Shown here in pieces: positions 34,990 through 45,109 of a DNA stretch of 64,000 nt (positions are counted from its first letter, which is position 1; each line of letters opens with the position of its first letter). The DNA lies in assembly GCA_033439795.1 (NCBI GenBank), contig JAUTDP010000001.1, forward strand, positions 992,001 through 1,056,000, in the 5' to 3' direction. Made by a program: the position numbers and the translations under genes. The DNA is from Sordaria brevicollis (Eukaryota; Ascomycota; Sordariomycetes; Sordariales; Sordariaceae). The notes below the pieces were generated by a model. It was not told the DNA's origin and ran no database searches. It worked only from the letters and a program-made list of their open reading frames with translations.

Positions 34990-36339
34990 AATTAATATAA
35001 ATCGTAACAATACCCTTTTCCTCTAATATTTATAAATTATTAACAATTTTAAAGAAAACGTAAAAAGCTATATAATTTATTATACGAAAAAGGTTAAAAA
35101 TAATAAAAACTTTTAATTTAAACGTCCTTAATTAAAACCGATACTATTATTTTATTCGTTTCTACAATCTAAATTAAATAGTAATATATATAAATTAGTA
35201 CGGCTAAAATTAATCGAAAGAAATATTTATAAATTAAAAGTCGCAAACGAATTTCGCAAAATTATAGATTTAATCGTCGGTTCGAAAATTTATTAGGGTA
35301 ATTACTAATAAATTTATAAAGGGTATACCGAAAGATAGTATATAAATAGTATAAATTTAATAATAATTAAGGAAATAAATATAATAAATACTTTTAATAA
35401 AAAAATTACTTAAATTAATTTAAAAGCATTTTTAAATCGGATAAAAGTATTTAAAGGTAATATTTTAATAAGGTTATCGGTAATTTATTATTCGGTAATT
35501 ACGTAGTGGAAGTCGACTTTATTAAACGTTTATTTCTTACGGTAAAAGAACCTTTAAACCTCTATATATTTAATTTAGGCGTAAAATTAAAGATTTTTTA
35601 TAAAGGTTATAATTCTTTCGTTATCTCTATAAATAATAATTATTTTAAATTTATTAATAATATTAAATTTTCGGAATAACCGTTTAAATTAAATAGCCTC
35701 TTTTATCGCTTATATTTATTTAATAAATTCTATTTTATAAAAAAATAGAGCAATTATAAATTATCGTTTAAAATTCTAATTAATAATACTATTATTTATA
35801 TTAAATAAATAATTTAAAATTAAATATCGTTTTTAAATATTTCCCGCTTAATCGGCGTCTGTAAACCCTTTTAAATTATAAATCGGGCCGGTATAAATAA
35901 ACTCTAAAGTAAGCGAATTTTATAAATATTTAAAAATCCGCTTTACGGCGGTAATATACGCTTTAATAGGGTTGGATATATATTTACTATAATAAAATAT
36001 AATAAACGCGATATTAGGGCGAATTTCCAATATTGCGTATATTAAAGATCTAATAATATTAATATATTATATTTTATTTTCTTAAGGAGCTTTAAAGTCC
36101 AAAAACGGCTCTAATATTTTAATTATTAATATAGGGGTTTTAATAGGGTTAATATCCTAGAGGTAAAAATTCTATAAAATCTTTTCGATATATATTCTTT
36201 AAAATAAGCGAATAACGCGATTTGCCCGGTCGCGAATTACTACTATATTTAAATAAAAGGAATATAATCCTATATCGGTTATTTAAAACCGTTTACTAAA
36301 AATTTCTTTAAATTCCCTAATTTTAATTTTAAAGGGGCC

Positions 36340-36425
36340 GGCGATTAATAAATTATTAACGTAAATAATAATATAGGTCTATCCTTTATAAAAAATACCG
36401 TCGTCGGCGGTAAGAAATTTAAAAC
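36340..36425 (-). pseudogene. Reverse transcriptase active-site relic
   Basis: Reads KFLTADDGIFYKG-stop-TYIIIYVNNLLIAGPF on the minus strand. YVNN (36363-36352) replaces YVDD through two G-to-A changes, and a TAG replaces the expected Trp codon. Confidence 0.85.
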
Positions 36426-39400
36426 CTTATTCTTTTAAAAAGGTAAATAATATTTAATATTAAATATAGAATAATTATTTTAGGCCGTATAGGGCTTTAT
36501 TAAAGCGATATATTAAATTAGGGTTATTATCGAAGCCGGGGGGTTATTCTACGTAAATTTCTTCTATAATTATACCGTATAGGAAGGCTATTTAAATATT
36601 TATTTATTCGAATTCTAAATCGAAGGTAATAATAATAGTAAAGATAATTTTATATAATATAGGTTTAATTACTATTACGAAGGTTTCGTTATAATCGATT
36701 CCTTTTATTTATTCAAAATTACGGATAACCTAATGGGCTTTATAACGGATAATTTCGCTATTAATACTAATTTTTAATTTATATACCTATTTTCTTAAAA
36801 GAATTTTACGTTTTAAAAGTCTAGGGATTAAAGTCTAAATATTATTATATACTAAAGATTTATATTTAACGCCTATAATCTATTGCTATTTTAATTAATA
36901 AAGGGAATTACAAGCCTATTAATAATTTTTAAGCTTAAAAGGTTTTTTATTATTAATAACAATTTCGGCGAAGGCGTATATTAGAATAAAAGTAGAATTT
37001 AGCGTAAGAATAATAGGTTTTGGATAGTAGGGGTATAATTTAAAATATAAACGAATAACGGCTTCGGCGTATTAAGCGTTATAACCTCTAATATAAATAA
37101 TATTTTAAATTAGAGAATTGGAATTAAAGGGAGGATTAAATTTAAATAATCGCTTCGGCGGTTTAAATAATTAATTAAATTCTCCCCCTAGTTATACCGT
37201 TAGAATAAAATTATAGGGGGTAAAAATAATAATTCCCTTAAAATCGTAAAAGGTAACGCTTCTTAAATTATAAATGGCGATTCCTTTTAAATTGTAAATA
37301 GTAATTTTACTAATATTTATTATTAAATTATACCGATTTCGGCTAATATATTTAAAGATAGAGGGAATTTAAGGAACGTCTATAGGGCTAATTCCCTACG
37401 CTTCTAATTAAACTTTAGGGTTAATTCCCTATTTATATTTATATTAAATATATTTATAAAAGATTATATTATAAATCGTAATAACCTTTCTTATATTAAA
37501 TAAAATAATATAATTATATAAACCGTTATATCCTAATATCCGATATAAGGTACTTAGGGGATAAAGTTTACTTAGGAATTCCCGACTAACCTTTTTATAA
37601 TAATTAAAAGACCTAAATACCCGTAAATAGGATAAATTAAATTTAGTACCAAATTATACTTTATATAAAGTTATATTAATAATAAAATTTAAGTTACAAT
37701 TCCTTAAATATATAACCGAGTCTAATAAATATAGCTACAATTTAAAATCAAAACCCGTATTTTTGAGTACGATAATAAATTTTTTAAATAAGACGCCGTT
37801 AAAGCGTTTAATTATATTATTCTATTAATATTATTCTATTATAATATATTAGAAAATAATATACTAATTATAGTAAAAATTTATTAACGTTTAATTTTAA
37901 TTTTCGCCTGTACGGTTAAAATAAATATTTAAAACCCTACGCTCCTAAATTTCGGTTCGGGTAAATTAAGTAAAAATTATATTAAAAAATTTTAATTTAT
38001 ATTTAAAAGGGTAAGCCTATACGAATTAAATATAATTATCGATAATAATTAATTAATAACGCTACTTACTAATACCCGTTATTTAAAACGGACCGGTTAC
38101 GTCGAAATGAATTTATTTAAACGGAATTATACTTCGACGTATTAAACGATTATAGGGTTATTATTTAAACCGGTTAATTATATATATTTCGTATATATAA
38201 TTATTTTACAAGGGGGTTATATTGGTAAATATATTTATTAGGGATTTAATATTTCGCTCCTCTAAATAACCTAAACGTTTATATTAAAGACGCTAATAAT
38301 TTAATATATAATAAATAGCGAAGGTAAAACGAATTTGAAGGGGTATATATAATTAATTAATAAAATAAAGGTTATAAATCTCTAATCCTATAAAGCGAAG
38401 GTAAGAAGGAGCCTTTAAATAAATTATAAAACGACCGTCTTATTTAGTAATATAGAAGGATATACCCTATTTCCGAAGCTAAAATAAGGAAATAAAATTA
38501 TAAGTAATAATTAGGTAATAATATAAATTCTTTAATAATAAATAACTTTATTTATTTATAATTAATATAAGGACCCGATAAATACCAATTACGGTAAGTA
38601 TAATAAAAATATTATTAATATTATAGACGGAGGGTCCTTTATAGGGTTCGAATTCCCCAATAAATCCGTTACGTTAATAAAAGATATAATTTATAATACT
38701 TATATTTAAAGTAATTAAATATTTAAAATTGAATAAAAAGTATTTTATATATTAAATAGCGGATAAAGTAAATATTTTTAAGCTTAAATATAAACTTTCC
38801 GGTATAAAAATATATAGAAAATTAAAAGTCTCTAAAACCGCCGGGTTTAAAAATCCTAAGGGTTCGTTATTAATAAGTTTAAATTAATATTATAGGAGGT
38901 CCGGACTAGGGAATCCTTAATTATAATATTTAATAGAAGGGTTTTCGCCGAAATTAATTTTATTATTAATATATTCTATACCGTTAATTAGGTTAATAGA
39001 AGATATTAGAATTGTACGTTCTAATAGCGGATTTCTTTAATTAAATTATTATTATTAAGGCTTAATAGAACGTTAATTTTCAACCCGCTAAGTATTTATA
39101 AATTTTATAAACGGATATTTTCTAATACGAAAGCGACCGGCCAATTCCGGGTATTACTTCCAATAAAAATCGTTATTATAGAAAAATATATAATATACGC
39201 TATATAATTCCTAGGGGAATTCCTTCTAAATTTTATACTTACGTAGGTTAATACGAATTATAAGAGTTTAATTAATAAAGGAAACGCAATAATTACTATT
39301 AAATTTAGTAATTTCGGCGATAATACGATTTAAGGATATAATTTTAATAATTATATTACCGTTCGACCTTCGGGTCGGTACGAGCGAATAAATTTAGAAA

Positions 39401-40884
39401 AAGCTATCGCGAAATTATATATATTCTTTACCTAAGCCGATAAGAAATTTAATAATTAAAAAAGAATTAAGGAGTTAATAATTAATATCCAAATTAATTA
39501 TTTTATTATAAATATTAATTAACCTAAAATTAAAATTAATAATAGAAGAGTAATTATTAATAATAAAATTTGAAAGTTCGATTATTAAATTCTAATATAC
39601 TGAACCGAATTAGTTTACTTTAAAAATATACTTTTATAAACGTTTAAAGGCTTCTTTAATTATTTATAAACGTTTTAAAAATAGGGTTAAATATTTAAGG
39701 ATTTAGTAGGTTATACTATTAATATAAATTATAATAATTAAAACGAATTATCTTTAATAAAATTCCTAATTTTAAAAGCCTTTAAAATAAATTTCTTAAA
39801 TATTATTAAAGTCTTTAGATTCCGGGGGTAAAACCGGGTATTTATTATATTTAAAGCCGTTAAAAAAGTTGTAAATATTAATAAAATTGCGTATAATTCT
39901 ATATTATTTAATTTAAAGGGCCTTATCGGTATTTAAGAGGATAGGAAATTTTTTGTAATTAATAATTTAGGGTAACGCGCTTATATTAAAAATTAAATAA
40001 AGGGTAAATAATTTTACGAATAGGATATCCGGGTTTTTTAAATATTAATACGCAAAGAGGTTTTATATAATAGTAATAATATAATTATAAAACCCTAAAT
40101 ATTAATTAAATTTAATAATAATAGAGGTAATAAAAGGGTAAATAAAAATATATTTAAATATATTATAAAAATAGGTAAAAGGAAAGTTAAATCTTTATTT
40201 TATTTATATTTAATATTTTATATTAATAAATCGATTTTAAGGAATAAATGTAAAAAGTCGAAGTAATTTAAATATTTTATTATAATAATGCTACGGATAA
40301 TAAATTTAAAATTATAATGGTAATAGGGGCGTTATTTTATAATTCGTAGCATTTTAGCGTATTATAATTTATAATTTAGTTATAATATTATCGGGGTATA
40401 TCGAATTATTAGTCGATTTATATATATTTAATTACGAATTATAATAATATTATAATCGAAAGATCGCAATTCGTAATAACGTAAAATTAATTTAAGGGTA
40501 AATAACCCGAATACCGAAGAGACGTTAATAAAAATCCGAAATACGATTTCGAATTAAAATATTATAATTTTAATTTAAGGTTTATTAATATTAAATTAAG
40601 AATAATTATACGAGGTCGTCGTCGAATTATAATAGCGCGGGGTAGTATTATTTAATTAAAAAGTTTACATTTTCTAAAAATAGGCTTACATTTTCAAAAT
40701 ACGCTTCCGCTATATTTATTAAAATATTTATTTAATAGGTAAATAGGGTACGCCGTTACGTATATAAATATATGTATTATATTACACTTATATTCTTATT
40801 AAATAATTAAATTCTAGGTTCGAACTACGAAAGGAAGAAAGAGAAAAAGGAAATATTTTTCGAAGTTTTTAATATACGCAAATT

Positions 40885-40898
40885 CCGGGCTTATAACC
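40885..40898 (-). other. Primer-binding site, half-tRNA initiator-Met type
   Basis: GGTTATAAGCCCGG follows the 5' LTR directly. It matches the complement of the anticodon arm of fungal initiator tRNA-Met (GGTTATGAGCCC) with one RIP-type G-to-A change. Internal tRNA-iMet priming is known from copia-type elements. Confidence 0.7.
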
Positions 40899-41096
40899 TA
40901 TTGAATCTATACGATTAGGACGAATAGAATAAAGAGGAGGAGTAAATAAAAAAAAGAAAGAAAGCTTAATTATTAAGGAAAAGGGAAGAGCTTACCGGGT
41001 AAGCAAGCGAATAATATATATACAAGTGGTAGCAATGCCATAAAATAATCTAAAACCATATTACGATATCCTATCCATCTGGTGAGATCTCCAACA
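40899..41096 (-). repeat. 5' LTR of the copia element
   Basis: 198 bp. In element orientation it begins TGTTGGAGATCTCACC and ends TTCAATA, where CA has probably become TA. The TG end is intact here, next to unique DNA. Confidence 0.9.
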
Positions 41097-41357
41097 GTTA
41101 CATCTACGACGGAGGAAACTGGCGACAGAGGATGTTCATTAAGGAGCACAATGGATGGCACGGTACAGCAAAAGGCAAGTGACAGCAGAGAGCAAATCAT
41201 GGCACCAAGCGAGTCGTGGAAGGCAAGAAGAAGTTACGGCAGAGTGCAAGTCATGACAGACAGAGAAGGCATACAAGTCACGGCAAAAGGCATGTCACGG
41301 CAAAGACAAGTCACAGCGGAAAGCATGGAAAGCACAGAGAAAGACCCCAAAAATCTT

Positions 41358-41603
41358 TCATTCAAACCATGCGCCTCGAGTCCACCTGTTGTAGTCTAGG
41401 CCGCCTCCTCCTCCTCCCCCTCCCCCGCCCCCGCTGCCCTTGCTGGCAGTGCTGATGGTGGTGGTGGTGGTCTTGGGGCTGTTGCCCCCGTTGTTGGTGG
41501 CGGTGGTGGTGCCGCTGTTGTTGTTGTTGCGGCTGCTGCCGCTGGTGGAGGTGGTGGTGGTGGCGGCGCCGCCGCCAACTCCCATGTTGGTATTTCCGGG
41601 CAT
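41358..41603 (-). CDS. Small Gly/Thr/Asn-rich hypothetical protein
   Basis: 81 residues, starting MPGNTNMGVGGG and ending LDYNRWTRGAWFE. The middle is Thr/Ser/Asn/Gly repeats, with a run of 11 Gly near residue 58-68. No signal peptide or membrane segment; not recognised. The ATG lies directly after a CAG acceptor: intron 41674-41604 has donor GTAAGT, and a second intron, 41802-41748, lies further upstream, so the gene seems to have a multi-exon 5' leader of the sort common in regulated fungal genes. The neighbour on the left is the 5' LTR, 260 bp beyond the stop codon. A coding role is supported by splice logic and by the non-random C terminus. Confidence 0.55.
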   Translation of the reverse strand: MPGNTNMGVGGGAATTTTSTSGSSRNNNNSGTTTATNNGGNSPKTTTTTISTASKGSGGGGGGGGGGGLDYNRWTRGAWFE

Positions 41604-42536
41604 CTGGTGAACAAAGCGTGTCAGGAAGGGAAAAAGGGAACCGGGAAGGTGAGGATGCTGGCGGATGGACTTACGTTCTTCGTGATGCTCCGGGCTGGTG
41701 GCCTTGGTGGGGTGATGGGCCGGTGTGGTGGGTAAACCTGGACGATCCTGTTGTCAGAAAGGCAATGGCCAAGGGCCGCGGAAGCTGAGATCGAGTACTT
41801 ACAACTCCTGAGAGGAAGTCTGTGTGGCTCTGTGGTCTTGCAAGGGGAAGGCTTGAAGATTGGGAGTGATGGTGGTTGCAGGAGAGAAGAAGAGAAGGGA
41901 GAGAAGAAGGGACCAGGCCGGCTCTTTATACTTTCCAAGAGGGCGACCAAGGCAAGGGACGTTGGGACTCTCTCATCCATCAAAACGCAAACTTTTCTCG
42001 TCTGAACTGTCGAGGAAGGTGCCTACTCCGGACGAAATCATGTCTGCCTCCTCGGAGAGACTGAACCGGAGGCTTGGCGTCTGGTAATCTGCTCATCAGG
42101 AACCGGATGACCTGTTTTCTCTGCAAGTAAGATGAGGAGGGCCTTGAAATTGAGGTTCAGATGGAAGTCGCGAGTGATTTTCGAGTCACAAGAGAGCAGT
42201 AGAACGGGAAGTGACAGAATGATAAACTCTCAGACCGGAGGAGACGAACCGCAAAGGTCTCCACAGTGACGGGAACTTGCGTTTGTCCAGGGCAGTCGCT
42301 GGCAGTTACAGTCACGAGAACTTGAGAAGTGCCCGGTCAAGGATTGCACAATCGAACGATGGCAGATACAGCAAAGGGAAGGTGTTGATCTCAAGGAGCA
42401 CGTAGCCAGGAAGCTTGCTGGTTTCTCGGTCAAGGTCTCAAGGATCACGAGCCGTAGAGGTGCTCACAGGAAGTACCTGACCGCTCAGCTTCTTGAGAAT
42501 GGCAGTCGCAAAGTCCGAGTCTTTGGAAATCACGCA

Positions 42537-43934
42537 ATGTCCAAAAAGAACGAGAACATGTCAAATGGAGAAGAGGAAACGGGAAACCACGAATCTCGAA
42601 TGATCGAGGATCGGAAGGTTTCTCGACGGCAAGTTCCAGCTCCAGACGAGGAGATTGAACATCTCAGATCTAGATCAGGAGCAGCCGGACCTTGTGATCA
42701 CAAACTCTTGAGCACGCAATCACCTTCAACTCTCCAAGAGTTTGTAAACCTGGGAAGCCGCGAGCTTCAAGATCGAGTCATCCTCCCAAGAAGAGAAGCA
42801 GGCAAACGGCAAGTTCCTCGATACACCCATGACTCTCCTCGTAGACCGTCAAGGCTTGACGATCTCCGCGGCACAATGTCCCCGTACCTGCAGATTCAGA
42901 AGGGCCGATGGCGTCTACACCTGCACGTCATCAGGCACCAGGCACCAGGCACGGGAGATGACTGCAAAAGATCATCGGGAAAGGACCATGGGTGGAGAGG
43001 ACCAGAGAGGCTCAGGTCTGGAACGACGGGCTCTCTCTCAAGTGGCAGGCGGGCGGCAAGTTCCGAATCTCGGACATGTTGGCGAGAGGGGACTGGACGG
43101 GAAGGAGCCTTGAGGGTATGTCCCGCAGTACCTCTAGAGGTCGATGGCTCGGGGTGGATGAAGAGGGGTTCTGGCTTTTGGTTGACACCGGCCAGATTGT
43201 GTCGTGAGGCTTGGGCTTTGCGGAGTGGTTCTGGGAATTCGAAAGAGCCACTGTCGCCTCTTGAATCGGTCTCAAGACCGAGAGCAGAGCCGTCTCTCCC
43301 TGCTACCCACTCTCCGGGCGTGGACAGTTGCTGCACACGTACTAGAGTGTCCAAGTTTCTCAATCAGAAGATGCTTGTGAGGACTTGCACGTTCGTTGAT
43401 GACCGGAGAACAAGTTTTAAGGTGCCAGTGCAATACGTGAGACATGTCCAAGAGACCGAGCGACTGCCAGCCCTCCCCATGGAGTCGATCACAACCTCCA
43501 ACCATCGAGCCACTCGCAGATCACCGCTGCTTCTCCCAAGAAGGGAAGGAACGCTCGAAATGGGCAAGTGTCTGCCCTCGATCGATGAGTCTGGTCTCAT
43601 GAAGGTTCTCTCGTCATCGCGTCATGTCACAAGAGGGCCCCTCCTGCAGATGCCCTTTTCCTGGACCCACCCTCTCCTCTTTTGCCAGTGCCGTCAAAGC
43701 CCGTCAAAGCAAGATCGAACGCAAAAGGCAAGAACCATCATGTTGACCCTCAAGACAAACGGACGCGAATCAAAGACATGGTTGAGAGGAAAAGAGGAGT
43801 GTCCGGACATGGTGGGCCTGGGTAACTTCAGCATCAGAGTTGGACACGGCAGCGTTCATTCGCTGGTTTATCACAGTCCGCAAATGTTGTGTTGGCGAAA
43901 TGTCACGAAGTGGGAGCGTCAACGGCAGGGATGA
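42537..43934 (+). CDS. Uncertain long open frame
   Basis: An uninterrupted frame of 465 codons with ATG. Composition is Arg/Ser-rich without domains, membrane segments or gene-like codon preference. It spans the dispersed segment related to 33965-34075. It may be a degenerate piece of a duplicated gene or chance openness in GC-balanced DNA. Confidence 0.2.
   Translation: MSKKNENMSNGEEETGNHESRMIEDRKVSRRQVPAPDEEIEHLRSRSGAAGPCDHKLLSTQSPSTLQEFVNLGSRELQDRVILPRREAGKRQVPRYTHDSPRRPSRLDDLRGTMSPYLQIQKGRWRLHLHVIRHQAPGTGDDCKRSSGKDHGWRGPERLRSGTTGSLSSGRRAASSESRTCWREGTGREGALRVCPAVPLEVDGSGWMKRGSGFWLTPARLCREAWALRSGSGNSKEPLSPLESVSRPRAEPSLPATHSPGVDSCCTRTRVSKFLNQKMLVRTCTFVDDRRTSFKVPVQYVRHVQETERLPALPMESITTSNHRATRRSPLLLPRREGTLEMGKCLPSIDESGLMKVLSSSRHVTRGPLLQMPFSWTHPLLFCQCRQSPSKQDRTQKARTIMLTLKTNGRESKTWLRGKEECPDMVGLGNFSIRVGHGSVHSLVYHSPQMLCWRNVTKWERQRQG
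43243..43338 (+). repeat. Dispersed segment, copy related to 33965-34075
   Basis: The inverted counterpart of the segment on the other side of the retrotransposon; see that entry for the shared stretches. Confidence 0.7.
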
Positions 43935-44129
43935 ATGTGCGAAACACCAGAAGTCAAACTTGATTCGTGTCGTCCATATATGGCCCCCATCACCGACTGT
44001 TAGGATCCATCTACACCAGAAACAGGAAACAAGTGCAATCTACAGTTTGGTTACGACATATCCCGCGAGGATCTTATCCCCAATGACCTGAACCATCTCG
44101 AACTAGAAACCCCTTGAGCCTCAACGCCA

Positions 44130-45109
44130 TCAGTATGCCATGATATTCAGCACAAAGGCAGTCACCCCCAAGACGACCCTGAGCCAAGGCTTCCTCCACG
44201 TTGCCCTGATGGAAAGATAAGTTAGTACCTGAGAGAAACTTCAAGCAATCAACCCACAGAGAGGAAACCTACAGCAGTATTCGCGGCCCAGAGGAGGATG
44301 TCTCAGTGGCAACCGTCACACTTGTTACTGACGGGAGACATCCTCCTCTGGGATAAGCTGGTGTGAACATGTGTTTTCGGCCAGATCCCACAGTGGTGGT
44401 TTTCTTGGCGACCCGCTCCCCGGGAGGAACTTGTGGCGGATATTGGAGATGGCGACCCACACCCTGGGAAACCAACATCTCGTCTCCTTGAACGCCCAGC
44501 TGATATCTTCCTCTGATGAGGTCCGGTGCAGATTCAGTCGATGTCGTGGTACCTGAGGTAAAGAAACCAAGCGAAAGTGTTAGAAGGCATGATGGTAAGG
44601 TGAAGGGGCACTGGGGTATCAAGAAAAGGGAGATGTGAAGGGAAATGAACACGTACCAGCGCACGGAGACAAAGGAATGAACAACTTGAAAGTCAAGTCA
44701 GTTGTTCCGAGGCTGTGCCCTGAGCAGTTAGACAAGAACAAGAGGTATCAATCTGAAAGGCAGCGAATTACTCACGGGCCGATTCGAGGCTCTCCTAAAC
44801 CGGCCATGGTTTTGTCGGCGAGGAGGAGAAAGCGGAAAGAGAGGGGGAGACTGGAGTTGTGGTGGACTCGTCGTCATCAGCGTCGACGACCGTGGTGGTG
44901 ACCGTGGCCGTGAAGATGGTTGTGGTGATGGTGATGGTGGTGCTACAGACCGGGGGAGGCCCGCCGGGTTGGCTTGGGGCCGGAATGGAGTCGTGATGCT
45001 TGTGTTTTTGGACCAGAAATCCAAAGACGAAAAACCAACAAATGAGGGCGCCAAACCCAAAAATCACCCCCAAAGCGGTGAGAGTAGTGTGGCTGAGATG
45101 GCAGCGCAT
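44130..45109 (-). CDS. Two-TM hypothetical protein with an internal in-frame TAG
   Basis: Not recognised. Four exons: 45109-44776, 44719-44657, 44552-44273 and 44205-44130. Introns: 44775-44720 (GTGAGT...CTAAC...CAG), 44656-44553 (GTACGT...CTAAC...CAG) and 44272-44206 (GTAGGT...ACTAAC...CAG). All phases agree, giving 251 codons with the last stop, TGA. Codon 105 is TAG (44797-44795). Before it: MRCHLSH, a membrane helix (TALGVIFGFGALICWFFVFG) and Thr-rich sequence ending SPTKPWPV. After it: ESLESARHSLGTTD, a Thr/Ser/Gly-rich linker and a second hydrophobic stretch, WLRVVLGVTAFVLNIMAY, at the very C terminus. Conventional reading gives 104 residues; recoding the TAG gives 250. Frame agreement across three well-formed introns downstream of the TAG argues that the tail is, or recently was, translated. 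Start 45109 is preferred over the upstream 45286. Confidence 0.55.
44795..44797 (-). other. In-frame TAG in a hairpin loop (editing or read-through candidate)
   Basis: GGCCGGTT (44805-44798) pairs with AATCGGCC (44784-44777), eight pairs including one G-U, leaving a 13-nt loop that starts with the TAG. All of the hairpin is exonic. Confidence 0.6.

Larger units (their letters stand above)
34777..41101 (-). mobile_element. Ty1/copia LTR retrotransposon, inactivated by RIP
   Basis: 6,315-bp element (34782-41096) flanked by the 5-bp target duplication GTTAC. Two 198-bp LTRs bound it. The polypurine tract CGAGGGGGAG abuts the left LTR and the primer site abuts the right LTR, both in minus-strand orientation, so the element reads right to left. 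The interior is AT-rich, packed with TAA/TAG and depleted of CpA/TpG, the mark of repeat-induced point mutation. The minus strand still shows reverse transcriptase: KFLTADDGIFYKG, then a stop where Trp is expected, then TYIIIYVNN, the YVDD active site with both GAT codons changed to AAT. No intact open frame remains. The copia class follows from LTR start TGTTGGAG, the half-tRNA primer site and the YVDD-type motif. Confidence 0.92.
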
